Positions 40,279-50,200 of a stretch of 64,000 bases of DNA are shown piece after piece. The translations under genes were made by a program, and so were the position numbers. Within the stretch, counting starts at the first letter, position 1, and each line of letters begins with the position of its first letter. A model generated the notes under the pieces. That model did not search any database, had not been told where the DNA came from, and saw only the letters and a program-made list of their open reading frames with translations. Source of the stretch: Micromonospora_G sp044901685 (GTDB taxonomy: Bacteria > Actinomycetota > Actinomycetes > Mycobacteriales > Micromonosporaceae); assembly GCF_044901685.1 (NCBI RefSeq), contig NZ_JBJDPS010000001.1, forward strand, positions 186,001-250,000. The letters run 5' to 3'.

Positions 40279-42621
40279 TCAGCGGCGACGCAAGCCGATG
40301 CGGGCCACGAGGTCCGGGTCCAGCTCCAGTTCCGTACCGGAGGGCGCGAGTCGTACGGCCGTGACCGGCACCATCGCGAACGGCTGCGCCGGGCCGAGCA
40401 GCGGGGAGTGCAGTGGCACGAATCCCTGGTCGTGCAGGGAGATGTGGAAGTCGCAGGAGATCGTGCCCCGGGCGTCGACGACCCCGGTGGCGTGCCAGGG
40501 CGGGATCGACGCGCCACCGAGCAGGCTCAGCCCCAGCCGGTCGCGGGCCGGCCGGACGCTGAGGGCGACGGCACCGGGCACGATCCGGTCACGGTAGCCG
40601 AACCGGCGGTCGGCGTGCCAGGCCGACAGGTATTCGAGCGTGTCGTCCCAGGTGGTCCGCAGCAGTTCCCGGCGAGCCCGGCGAAGCTCGGTCGGCACCC
40701 GCTCGTGCACCTCGTACAGGTCGGCGTAGACGGACTGGGACCAGGCGAGCATCGGCATGCCGACCGGCGGCGGTACGGGAACCGAGTGCACGAGCGAGCG
40801 GAACAGCGACACGAAGTTGCCGTGTGGGTCGGCGGCCCCGGCCCGACGGAGTTCGGTCAGCGGGTCGGCGGCAAGGTCGAGCCCCTCGAACGCCCGGCGG
40901 TAGTCGTGCCGTACCCGCTCGGCGAACTCGGCGTGGGCCCGGCGGCGTACCGGGTCGATCCGTCGGTCGATCAGATCCTCGTAGTCCCGGATCTCCAGGA
41001 AGTCGGCACCGACCGCCTCGGCGTACCGGAACCTGGTGTCGAGGCCCTCCCGCAGTGGGAGCCGGGGATGCGCGCGGAAGTGCTCCCCGTCGATGACCAG
41101 GGTGAGCCGGGCTCCCGGCGGGTAGACCTGCCGCAGCGCGCCGACCAGTTCGGTGAGCCGGACCAGCATGGCCAGATCGGCCAGGTCGGGCATGGGACCC
41201 GGGGCCTTGAGCTGACTGTGGCTGAACTTCGTGGCGAAGCACATCAGCGTCAGCCGGATCGGCTCGCCCCGGCTGATCGTGGGCGCCAGGTCCCGGACGG
41301 CCCGCTCGGCCGGGTACTCGGTGCCGGAGCCCAGCTTGAACTGGCGGCGCCGGAACACGTGGTGGACGAGTCGGGCCTGCCGTTCCACGGCGGGCAGTCG
41401 CCGGTCGGCGTGGCCTCGGCTCGCCACCGCGTTCTCGGCGGTGCGGGCCGCCGACCCCTTGGCCTCGGCGAGGAGCCGATCGACCAGGGCGTCGGTCTGG
41501 GCGGCGGTCCAGCGGACCGCGTACCGGGCGGCGAGCGGGTTGCGGCGTAGCTCGCCGATCGGTAGCGAGGCCACCGACCTCACGTAGGACAGCGCCGGGG
41601 GGTCTTCCGGCTTGGACAGACGCCAGGTGTCCGGGGTCCGCTCGAACGTCGTCACCGCCGCGAGTTCCCGCAGGTCGCCCGTCAGTTCCCGCTGATCGCC
41701 GGTCAGCTCTCGCAGGTCGCCCGTGAGCTCCCGCTGATCGCCCGTGAGCTCCCGCAGGTCGCCGCCGAGGTGGAAGATCTCCTGCCGCAGCCGAGGCAGT
41801 CCGGCCGGCTCGGCGTCGCCGGGGGAGCGCGGTACGCGGACGACCGGCGGCGGGTGCCCGTCGCCTCCGGCCGATGCCCTGGTACTCCGTAACAGGTCGA
41901 CGATCCGCCGGACCGCCGCCTGCATCGGCTCGGGGACGGCGTGCGCGTACCGGGCCCAGCGGGGGTCGGCGCGCAGCAGGCGTGCCGTCGCCGGCCGGAG
42001 GAATCGCAGCTCGGTGGCGACGACGGGCGCGATCCTGGAGGTCACCGAGGCCGGGTCGGTCCGTGCCACGGCGGCACCGGCGGTGGCCAGCGCCGTGACG
42101 GCGGCCGGAAGACCGGGACGGGCGTCGCGTCCCGGTGACGGCAGCGCGGCGGGTGGCAGGTCGGCGACCACGACGCGTCCGGTCGGCGCGCCGTCCGAGG
42201 CGAGTTCGAACAGTACGTCCTCACCGGGGTCGACCAGCGCCCACCCGTACCGGTCCAGCGACGTACGGAACACCCGCAGCATCGGCCGCAGCAGGTACTC
42301 CACGAGCGTGGAGACGGTGTCGGACGAATCGAGCGACGGGTGGGTCAGGACGGTCCGGGCGAGACCGGGCGTCCGCGCCAACGCACTGGCGCTGACCGTC
42401 CCCGAACCGCCGACCACCGAGGGGTGGTCCGGGACGAGTGCGGACGGCAGCGGCGTGCCGGCCGGTGGTCGCGTCGGCGGGCAGGTGGCGTAGAGCCGCA
42501 GCATCGGGTCTGCCCGCAGGATCCGTCGCAGCTCTGGCCAGGACGGGTCGGCACCGGTCGTGAGCACATCTTCCCCCGTATCGGTCGGCGGTCTGTCCCG
42601 GTGGCGACTCGCGCCGTTCAT
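40279..42621 (-). CDS. PvcA/Dit1-family isonitrile synthase-like enzyme with large N-terminal extension
   Basis: 780 residues; overlaps the methyltransferase stop by 4 bp. The C-terminal ~430 residues fit Dit1/PvcA isonitrile synthases: RLTLMCFATKFSHSQLK, GPMPDLADLAML, QVYPPGARLTLVIDGEHF and RYAEAVGADFLEIRDYEDL, then VALSVRPARDRLGLSLLGGA, ending PPWHATGVVD. These enzymes convert the amino group of Tyr or Trp (or a relative) to an isonitrile using ribulose-5-phosphate. The first ~250 residues carry YLLRPMLRVFRTSLDRYGWAL, faintly like the IucA/IucC C-terminal domain. A heptad repeat (nt 41662-41766) joins the two parts. About twice the usual ~330-residue length. Confidence 0.72.
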   Translation of the reverse strand: MNGASRHRDRPPTDTGEDVLTTGADPSWPELRRILRADPMLRLYATCPPTRPPAGTPLPSALVPDHPSVVGGSGTVSASALARTPGLARTVLTHPSLDSSDTVSTLVEYLLRPMLRVFRTSLDRYGWALVDPGEDVLFELASDGAPTGRVVVADLPPAALPSPGRDARPGLPAAVTALATAGAAVARTDPASVTSRIAPVVATELRFLRPATARLLRADPRWARYAHAVPEPMQAAVRRIVDLLRSTRASAGGDGHPPPVVRVPRSPGDAEPAGLPRLRQEIFHLGGDLRELTGDQRELTGDLRELTGDQRELTGDLRELAAVTTFERTPDTWRLSKPEDPPALSYVRSVASLPIGELRRNPLAARYAVRWTAAQTDALVDRLLAEAKGSAARTAENAVASRGHADRRLPAVERQARLVHHVFRRRQFKLGSGTEYPAERAVRDLAPTISRGEPIRLTLMCFATKFSHSQLKAPGPMPDLADLAMLVRLTELVGALRQVYPPGARLTLVIDGEHFRAHPRLPLREGLDTRFRYAEAVGADFLEIRDYEDLIDRRIDPVRRRAHAEFAERVRHDYRRAFEGLDLAADPLTELRRAGAADPHGNFVSLFRSLVHSVPVPPPVGMPMLAWSQSVYADLYEVHERVPTELRRARRELLRTTWDDTLEYLSAWHADRRFGYRDRIVPGAVALSVRPARDRLGLSLLGGASIPPWHATGVVDARGTISCDFHISLHDQGFVPLHSPLLGPAQPFAMVPVTAVRLAPSGTELELDPDLVARIGLRRR
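41662..41766. repeat. 21-bp coding repeat (5 copies) encoding heptads
   Basis: Five consecutive 21-bp units alternate between two versions (period 42 bp) and encode LRELTGD / QRELTGD heptads on the minus strand. With Leu every seven residues this should form a short coiled coil, possibly dimerising the isonitrile synthase-like protein or fixing the spacing of its two halves. Confidence 0.85.
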
Positions 42622-43445
42622 CGCCTGCCGATCAGCACCTCGGTACGGATCGGCTCGACGAGGACGCCGCTCGGCTCCACCCTGGACAGTTCCGCCCGCA
42701 GCTCCTCGCGGAATTTCTCGGCGCGGTCACCGAGCGCCCCGGGCGTCGAGTCGGGAATCGTCATCTGCAGGCCGACGAGCGACTCCACGTCGTGCCTGCG
42801 CTGCCAGCGCAGCTCGTACCGGTCGACCTGGGCGAACGCCGAGGCGGCCAGGACGTCCCGGTGCTCCCGTCGCACCTGCGCGTACGTGCGCGGGTCCGTC
42901 CGGGTGTCGCCGCGCCACCGGCGGCGGAAGGGTATCCAGCGTTCCCGCACCGCGACCACCGCGTCGGCCCAGGTGGGCCGGTCCGGGGCGTCGGCGGCGG
43001 TGCTGCTGACGCTGCCGGTGATCACCACCACCGCACCGGCCGGGCGGATCACCCGGTCCAGTTCGCGCAGGGTCGCCGCCCGATCCATCCAGTGGAAGGA
43101 GGCGGCCATCATCGCCAGGTCGAACGTGCCCAGCCGGAGTTGCCCGAGGGTCGCGGACTCGCCCTCGACCCAGGTGACGGCATCGCCGACACCGGCGGCC
43201 AGGGCCATCCGCCGCCCCTCGACGAGCATGGCCGGCTCGGGGTCCACCGCGACGACCTCGGCGACCCGGCGGGCCAGCGCGACAGTGGCGGTGCCCGGCC
43301 CGCAGCCCAGGTCCAGCGCGCGTTGCCGCCCGTCCAGGCCGAGTCGGGCGTCCAGCCAGGCGAACACCTCGTCGGGATAGGTGGCGCGGTAGCGCGCGTA
43401 GTATCCGGCCGCCCCGGCGAAGAGGCTCGTTGTCGCCTCGCCCAC
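42618..43445 (-). CDS. Class I SAM-dependent methyltransferase
   Basis: 275 residues from ATG 43445. SAM motif I LDLGCGPGTATVALA, motif II VVAVDPEPAML, and FDLAMMAASFHWMD, then RVIRPAGAVVVITG. The N-terminus (YYARYRATYPDEVFAWL) is the usual substrate lid. Immediately upstream and overlapping by 4 bp with the isonitrile synthase-like gene, so the pair is one operon. It probably methylates the isonitrile-derived or lipopeptide product; O-, N- or C- specificity is not visible. Confidence 0.88.
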   Translation of the reverse strand: MGEATTSLFAGAAGYYARYRATYPDEVFAWLDARLGLDGRQRALDLGCGPGTATVALARRVAEVVAVDPEPAMLVEGRRMALAAGVGDAVTWVEGESATLGQLRLGTFDLAMMAASFHWMDRAATLRELDRVIRPAGAVVVITGSVSSTAADAPDRPTWADAVVAVRERWIPFRRRWRGDTRTDPRTYAQVRREHRDVLAASAFAQVDRYELRWQRRHDVESLVGLQMTIPDSTPGALGDRAEKFREELRAELSRVEPSGVLVEPIRTEVLIGRR

Positions 43446-43552
43446 TGAGATCCCCCCGCCCCGTTGTATCGACGCCCGACGATCATATCCTGGTTGCCGT
43501 CGCCGTCGGTCGGTAGCATTCGCCGGGTTGAATGCCCATTGTGGGTCGATGC

Positions 43553-43629
43553 GGAGTCGGGGAGCGGTTGCCGATGTCGCTCGGGGACCCGGAGTCGGGG
43601 GAGAGGTTGTCGATGTCGCTCGGGGACCC
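43553..43629. repeat. Duplication of ~39 bp at the translation start of the acyl-AMP ligase
   Basis: 38-39-bp units (43553-43590 and 43591-43629) repeat the start region, each containing ATGTCGCTCGGGGACCC. This yields two in-frame ATGs, 43574 and 43613; only the second has a strong ribosome-binding site, GGGGGAGAGG. Confidence 0.8.
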
Positions 43630-45085
43630 GGAAGAGATCACCGTCGGTGAGCGGATCGGCCAGCTCGCGGCCGACCACCCGACCCGCCCGGCGGTGGTCG
43701 CCGTCGCGCCGGACGGCAACCGGCAGACGATGACCTGGGCACGGTTGGAGAGCGAGAGCAACGCGGCGGCACACGCCCTGGCGGAGGCCGGGGTGGGCCC
43801 GGAGAGCACCGTGACGGTGGTCCTGTCGGCCGGTGTCGACCACGTGGTGGCAACCATCGCGGTGTGGAAGCTGGGCGGCTTGGTGGTGCCGCTGGACCCG
43901 CACGCGACCCCGTCCGAGCGACGGGCGACCGCCGCCGCGATCGGGGAGCACATCAGCATCGGCGGGCCCGAGGAGACGGTGTCGCCCCTGCGGTGGTGTA
44001 CCGGGAACTACCCGGAGGATCCGCTCCCGTCGCGCGGTGTGCCGCGATCGGCCTCCCTGACCGGGGGTACCACCGGCCAGCCCCGGGTGGTCCGGCGGCG
44101 CAAACCCTGGACGTACCGGCCGGACGCGTTGCTGTCGGAGAGCGAGCGGGCCCGGGGCATGCGCTTAGGCCAGGTGCAGTTGGTCGTGCTGCCGATGTAC
44201 CACGCCGGGTTCAGCGCGCTCTACCAGGGACTCGTGCTCGACCACCAGATCGTGCTCATGGAGCGCTTTGTCCCGCGTCTGTTCCCCCGGCTCGTGCAGG
44301 AGCACCGGGTGAGCTACCTGCGGATCGTGCCGGCGCTGATGCGGATGGTCCTCGACGTCCCCGACCTCGCGGAGTTCGACCTGTCCAGCATCGAGGCGGT
44401 GCACCACGGCGCGGGGCCGTGCCCGGAGGAGGTCAAGCGCCGGTGGCTCGACCTGATCGGTGCCGAACGGGTCGTCGAGGACTACGCCAGCCAGGAGCGG
44501 GTCGGTTCGGTGCTGATCCGCGGTGACGAGTGGCTGGCGCACCCGGGCAGCGTCGGCCGTCCCAGCGACTGCGAGGTCAGGATCCTCGACGAGTACGGCA
44601 CCGAGGTCGCCACCGGTGTGACCGGCGAGATCTACCTGCGGTCGACGGCCGCCCGGCAGCCCGAGTACGTCGGCACCGGCCCGGCGTTGCCCGAGCGCGA
44701 CGGCTTCCTCAGCCTCGGCGACCTCGGCTACCTCGACGCCGAGGGTTATCTCTACCTGGTCGACCGAAAGAGCAACGTGATCAACGTGGGCGGTGCCAAC
44801 GTCTATCCCGCCGAGATCGAGGCGGTGCTGTTGGGCATGCCCGCCGTGGCGGACGCCGTCGTGGTGCCCCGATCACACCGCTACCTGGGGCAGGTTCCAC
44901 ACGCGATGGTCGTGCCGGCGGACGCGGCCGGCCCGCCGTCGGCGGCGACCCTGTCCGCGTACTGCCGGGAGCGCCTGTCGCCGACCAAGGTGCCGATGTC
45001 GTACGAGATCGTCACGAGCGTGGCTCGCAAGACCTCCGGGAAGATCAGCCGCCGGAGCCTGGTCGGCCGGACCGACGGCCCCTGA
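43613..45085 (+). CDS. Acyl- or aryl-AMP ligase (class I adenylate-forming enzyme)
   Basis: 490 residues from ATG 43613, chosen for its ribosome-binding site; in-frame ATGs at 43532 and 43574 are possible. ATP motif LTGGTTGQPRVV, YASQERVG, then LSLGDLGYLDAEGYLYLVDRK, NVINVGGANVYPAEIE, and the catalytic Lys in RKTSGKISRR. Substrate is likely a fatty or aryl acid loaded as AMP ester onto a carrier protein; the gene overlaps the stop of a free ACP gene by 41 bp on the opposite strand. It would provide the starter of the KS-containing synthase. Length is below the ~580 residues typical of FadD-type fatty acyl-AMP ligases, so an aryl acid is possible too. Confidence 0.78.
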   Translation: MSLGDPEEITVGERIGQLAADHPTRPAVVAVAPDGNRQTMTWARLESESNAAAHALAEAGVGPESTVTVVLSAGVDHVVATIAVWKLGGLVVPLDPHATPSERRATAAAIGEHISIGGPEETVSPLRWCTGNYPEDPLPSRGVPRSASLTGGTTGQPRVVRRRKPWTYRPDALLSESERARGMRLGQVQLVVLPMYHAGFSALYQGLVLDHQIVLMERFVPRLFPRLVQEHRVSYLRIVPALMRMVLDVPDLAEFDLSSIEAVHHGAGPCPEEVKRRWLDLIGAERVVEDYASQERVGSVLIRGDEWLAHPGSVGRPSDCEVRILDEYGTEVATGVTGEIYLRSTAARQPEYVGTGPALPERDGFLSLGDLGYLDAEGYLYLVDRKSNVINVGGANVYPAEIEAVLLGMPAVADAVVVPRSHRYLGQVPHAMVVPADAAGPPSAATLSAYCRERLSPTKVPMSYEIVTSVARKTSGKISRRSLVGRTDGP

Positions 45086-45347
45086 TCCGCTGGAGCATGC
45101 CGGCGACGCGGTCGGCGAACTGGTACGCCTGCGGGTCGTCGAACAGGTCGGCCGGGTCCACGCTGACGCCGTAGTCCTGCTCGACCCGCGCCACGATCCA
45201 GAACGCCGCGAGCGAATGCCCGCCGAGTGCGAAGAACCGTCCGTCCGGCGGGCAGGGGACCCTGAGCACCTCGGACCAGATCTCCTGGATCTGCTCGCGC
45301 ATCTCGGCACCCTCGGGCGTCGTCGGTTCGACAACCGGATCGGGCAT
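45045..45347 (-). CDS. Free acyl/peptidyl carrier protein
   Basis: 100 residues from ATG 45347, with GGGAGGT six bases upstream. Carrier helix with the phosphopantetheine Ser in FFALGGHSLAAFWIVARVE, then DPADLFDDPQAYQFADRVAGML. GGHSL is typical of peptidyl carriers and the Ser is present. Converges on and overlaps the 3' end of the AMP-ligase gene by 41 bp. It is the likely acceptor of the activated acid and donor to the KS or C domains. Confidence 0.85.
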   Translation of the reverse strand: MPDPVVEPTTPEGAEMREQIQEIWSEVLRVPCPPDGRFFALGGHSLAAFWIVARVEQDYGVSVDPADLFDDPQAYQFADRVAGMLQRIRGRRSGRPGSGG

Positions 45348-46045
45348 GGTTCGGGACCTCCCAACGACGGCGCGACCATCGAAACCTATCAGGATCGATG
45401 TCGGCCGTCGATCGATCTCGCGACGATCGACCAACACGGTGCACGGAGCCGCGACCGAACTGGTCCGGGCCGGCGGGGCGAACAACCCACCGCCTGATCC
45501 CGCGCCCGGGAAAAGGCGGTCCGCGCACCGTGCAATGGTCTCCCGTAATTGTCCTGAGCGATGTTGTGGTGGCGGTCCTCGGACGCATTGTGCGCCGATC
45601 CGTCGAGGCGCTTTGCCTGACGCGCCAGCCGTCGACCGAATGGAATACCCGTAGCGTCGAGCCGTGGCCCGTCGCCGTCGCGGTCCGTTCGTCGTTCGTA
45701 CCGACCCGGCATGGCTGCGCGGTACCGGTGGCAGATCGTGGCATTGCTCCGGGCTTGCGGTGGCCCGATGGCTACCGAACAACCATCAACCGTACGACTG
45801 CCGTCGATCAGTGCTAACTGGACAGATGACGTGGATTCCCTGCAAACGGCCCGATGGATGACTCTCCGAAGTGGACCTTGCCTAGATCCAGGCATTCCCA
45901 TACTCTGGCTCGCGGAAGTCGCCTGTTGAATGCGCGCCAACGGCGTCCGCCGGCTTTGGGGGCACAATTTGCCGCACAATTCATCCCCTGCTGGTCGCGT
46001 CAAGCGTCCGACCTCGGCAACAATTCACGCAGCCAAGTTCTGCCC
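45348..46045. promoter_or_regulatory. Lower-GC intergenic region with a candidate promoter
   Basis: About 700 bp with visibly lower GC than the genes around it; no gene supported. TTGCCT (45878-45883) and TACTCT (45901-45906) are spaced 17 nt, a fair -35/-10 pair about 140 bp upstream of the MFS start, which would drive MFS, the megasynthase and the last C-domain gene as one operon. Short frames here (e.g. 45711-45929) lack start signals. Confidence 0.45.
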
Positions 46046-47299
46046 GTGACTATCGCTGACCAAGGCATCGGCCGCACCCGGAACGGCATGCGACACTTCC
46101 GGTTCCTGGTGGTCGGCAATGCCGTCTCGGCGTACGGCAGCTACCTGGACATGGTGGCGCTCAACCTGTTCGCGTACTCGCTGACCGGCAGCGCGACACA
46201 GACCGGGCTGCTCATGGCGCTGCGCCTGGCCACCAGCTTCCTCACCGGGTTCGGGGCCGGGAGCCTGGTGTCCCGGCTCGACCGCAAGCGGATCATGGTG
46301 ACCTCCGACGTCACCCAGGCGCTCGCCCTCGTGGTGCTGGTCCTCGCGCCGGCCGCGACCCAGGTCGGGCTGCTGTACCTGGTCGCCGTCGTCACCGGCG
46401 CCGGCGCCACCCTCACCAGCGTCGCGCTACGCAGCAGCATCCCCGAGATCGTCGGCCAGGACCAACGGGTACGCGCCAACGCCCTGCTCGCCACCGGTCG
46501 CTCGATCGCGATGGTGGCGGGATTCGCCTCGGCCGGCGTACTCATCGCCACGGTCGGCTACGAGGGCGCGTTCCTCATCGACGCCGGGGCGTTCCTCTTC
46601 TCGGCCGCGAACCTGGCCCGGCTGCGGATCACCACCCGCGCCGCCGGGACGCCGTCCCGACCGGACGCCGCGCCGCAACCGCCGGGGGTGCTCGCGGCAC
46701 AGCTCACCGCCCTGCGCTACCTGCGACTCACCCCGATCCTGCTCGCCCTGATCAGCCTGCGCGCCATCGACGCGTTCGGGTCGGCGTCGCACAACGTCGG
46801 CCTGCCGGTGCTCTCCACCGCGCTCGACCCACAGCACCCGGCCACGTTCGTGTCCCAGTTCTGGGCCACCTGGGCGATCGGCAACATCCTCGCCCAGCGG
46901 CTGGTCGCCGCCTGGTCCAGCCGGACCGGCCGAACCATCGACGAGCGCGCGTTCGCGCTCGGCGCGGCGCTCATGTCGGTCGCGTTCATCCTCACCTTCA
47001 CCGCGCCGCCGGTGCCGCTGGCCATCCTGGTCGCCGCCGTCGCCGGGATCGCGGACGGCTTCACCGAGATCGCGTACACCACCCGGTTGCAGTCCGCCCC
47101 CGACGAGCAGCGCGGCCACGTCTTCGGCTTCTCCGCGATGGCGGAGAACCTCGGCTTCGGCATCGGCATGGTGGCCTGCTCGTTCCTGCTGGAACGGTTC
47201 ACCCCACTGACCGTGGTCACCACCTTCCACGGCCTCGCGGTGCTGCTCGCCCTGGTCATGGTGGCCGCGCTGACGATCCGGCGGGGGCCGACGAGATGA
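46046..47299 (+). CDS. MFS transporter (probable product exporter)
   Basis: 417 residues if GTG 46046 is the start; ATG 46088 is an alternative (403 residues) and neither has a clear ribosome-binding site. Twelve hydrophobic segments; helix 1 is FLVVGNAVSAYGSYLDMVAL, and the loop between helices 2 and 3 is SLVSRLDRKRIMVTSDVTQA, as in MFS_3/enterobactin-exporter-like proteins. ATGA overlap with the synthase gene ties it to the pathway; it likely exports the product and gives self-protection. Confidence 0.85.
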   Translation: MTIADQGIGRTRNGMRHFRFLVVGNAVSAYGSYLDMVALNLFAYSLTGSATQTGLLMALRLATSFLTGFGAGSLVSRLDRKRIMVTSDVTQALALVVLVLAPAATQVGLLYLVAVVTGAGATLTSVALRSSIPEIVGQDQRVRANALLATGRSIAMVAGFASAGVLIATVGYEGAFLIDAGAFLFSAANLARLRITTRAAGTPSRPDAAPQPPGVLAAQLTALRYLRLTPILLALISLRAIDAFGSASHNVGLPVLSTALDPQHPATFVSQFWATWAIGNILAQRLVAAWSSRTGRTIDERAFALGAALMSVAFILTFTAPPVPLAILVAAVAGIADGFTEIAYTTRLQSAPDEQRGHVFGFSAMAENLGFGIGMVACSFLLERFTPLTVVTTFHGLAVLLALVMVAALTIRRGPTR

Positions 47300-50200
47300 G
47301 GGACACGATGGACGGCCGCACCGAAGACCGACGGATCGCGATCATCGGCATGGCGTTCCGGCTGCCCGGCGCCGACACGCCCGAGGCGTACTGGAGCAAC
47401 ATCCGGGCCGGCGTGACCAGCGTACGGAGGTTCGGCCCGGAGGAGTTGGCCCGCGCCGGAATACCCGAGCCGGTACGCGAATCGCCGGACTTCGTGGCGG
47501 TCAGCGGGGTGCTCGACAACATCGACTCCTTCGACGCCGAGTTCTTCGGGATGAGCCCGCAGGAGGCGCGCACCGTCGACCCGCAGCACCGGATGTTCCT
47601 GGAGACCTGCTACCACGCGCTGGAGAACGGCGGTTACGCGGCCACGTCGCCCGACGTGCGGGTCGGGGTCTACGCGGGCGTCGGCTACCACCTCTACCCG
47701 CTCAACACGTACCTGCGCAACAACCTGCCCGAGGCCCGCTGGGAGGGCGACTTCGCCTCGGCGTTCCAGGTCGCCGTCGGCAACTTCAACGACTTCGCCG
47801 CGACCCGGGTCGCCTACCGCCTCGGTCTCACCGGACCGGCGATCACCGTGCAGACCGGCTGTTCGACCTCGCTGGTGGCGGTGCACCTGGCCGGACAGGC
47901 ACTGCTCGCCGGAGACGCCGACCTGGCCCTGGCCGGCGCGGCGGCCGTGCACACCCCGCAGATCCTCGGCTACCGGCACGTCAAGGGCACGATCCTGTCC
48001 CGCTCCGGCCGGTGCCGGGCGTTCGACGCGTCCTCGGACGGGACGGTCGGCGGCAACGGGGTCGCCGCGGTGCTGCTCAAGCGGTACGACCGCGCGGTCG
48101 CCGACGGCGACACCATCCACGCGGTGATCCTGGGCAGCGGCGTCAACAACGACGGCGCGTCGAAGATGAGCTACCTCGCGCCGAGCGCGACCGGGCAGCG
48201 CGGAGCCATCCTGCGCGCGCTCGACGTGGCCGGCGTCTCGCCCGAGACCATCGGCTACCTGGAGACCCACGGCACCGGCACCTACAAGGGCGACCCGATC
48301 GAGTTCGACGGCATGACCTCGGCGTTCCGGGAGCGCACCGACCGGACCGGGTACTGCGCGATCGGCTCGGCCAAGCCCGCCATCGGGCACCTCGACGCCG
48401 CCGCCGGCATGGCCGGACTGCTCAAGGCGGTGCTGGTGCTCAGGCACGGCGAGATCCCGCCGCTGGTCGGCTTCGAACGGCCCAACCCGGCGCTGGACCT
48501 GGCCAGCAGCCCGTTCTTCATCCCCACCGAGGCACAGCCCTGGCCCGACCTGCCCGGCCCACGGCGGGCCGGGGTGACCTCGCTCGCGGTCGGCGGCACG
48601 AACGTGCACGTGATCCTCGAAGCCCCACCGCCGGCCCGGTCGGCGGCGGTCCGGTCCGCCGCGATCAGCCCGGCGGCGGCCAGCCCGGCGGCACCCGACC
48701 CGGTGACGCTGCCGCTCTCCGCACACCACCCGGAGAGCCTGCGCACGCTCGCCCGCCAATTCTCCGACCACCTCCGCGCCGACCCCGGGCTCGACCTGGA
48801 CGACCTGGTCACCACCGCCGCGACCGGCCGCCCGCACCTGCGGCACCGGCTCGCCGTGACCGGGGCGACGCCGACGGCGCTCGCGGACGCGTTGGACGGC
48901 TACCTCGCCGAACCGGAGCGGCAGGTTCCCCACCGGGTCGCGACCGCCGCGCCGGTCCCGGCAGGGACGGTCACACCCGTCTTTGTGTACGGCGGACAGG
49001 GCACCCCGTACGCCGGGCTCGCCGTGCCGCTCTACCGGCGGTATCCACGGTTCCGGGCGGTGCTCGACGAGTGCGAGGCGTACCAGCGGCGTACCGGTGG
49101 CCCGAGCCTGCTCGCGTCCCTGCTGGGCGACGGCTCGGGCGCCGCCGACCCCCCGGTGTGGGAGACCGACCTGGCCCAGCCGGCGCTGTTCGCGTTCCAG
49201 ACCGCGCTGACCCGACTGTGGCGGTCGTTCGGGGTGACACCGCACCTCGTCGCCGGCCACAGCGTCGGTGAGTACGCGGCCCTGGCGGCGGCCGGCGCCC
49301 TGTCGATCGAGGACGGGTTACGGCTCACCGGACTGCGCGGGCGGCTGATGCGCGAGTACACCGCACCGGGCGCGATGGTCGCGGTCTTCGCCGCCCGGCC
49401 GGTGGTCGACGAACTGCTCGCCGCCGACCGGCGACTCGACCTCGCCGCGATCAACACGGCCGACCACCACGTCGTCGGCGGCCCGGTCGAGGCGGTCGAG
49501 GCGGCCTGCCGCCGACTGGACGAGCGTGGACTGCGCTGGCACCGGCTCGCCGTCAACCGCGCCTTCCACACCGGCCTGCTCGACCCGATCCTCGCCCCGC
49601 TGGGCGAGGTGCTCGCCACGATCCCGCTCGCGCCGCTGGAAACGCCGCTGGTCAGCAGCGTGGACGGGACCGTGCTGCCGGTCGGCCACCGGTTGGACCC
49701 GGCGTACCTGGTCCGGCAGACCCGGGCGATGGTCCGGTTCGACCTGGTCACCGCCGCCCTCACGGCGGCCGGTGACGGGTCGGCCGGCGTCCCGGTGCTG
49801 GAACTCAGCCCCCATCCGAGCCTGGTCGGTCTGCTCCGCCCGGCGCTGCCCGGGTCGCCGGTGCTCGCGGCCCAGCGGCGGGGCGCCGGACTCGACCAGC
49901 ACCACGAGGCGGTCGCCCGCCTGTACGTACACGGGGTCGCCCTGGACTGGGCCGCCCTGCTCGGCCCCGACGCCGGGCACCGGGTGCCGCTGCCCGCCTA
50001 TCCGTTCCAACGACGGGTCCACTGGACCGGACCGCCGCTGGCCCCGACCGATCCTGGAGGCGTGATGGTTGACGTTGACACTGGCCGTGAGACCGGCACC
50101 GACGCTACCGCCGGCGGCCCGACGCCGGAACTCGGGCCGGTGGTCGAGCGGGTACGCGAGATCAGCGCCCGCCACCTCGGCTGCGCCCCGGCCGACGTGG

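Noticed and set aside
45711..45929. A 72-codon open frame in the gap before the MFS gene
   Set aside because: No ribosome-binding site, no coding-type third-position bias and no recognisable motif.
46717..49260. An 847-codon open frame on the minus strand over the MFS and KS/AT coding region
   Set aside because: Shadow of the plus-strand KS and AT domains, whose catalytic motifs are all present.
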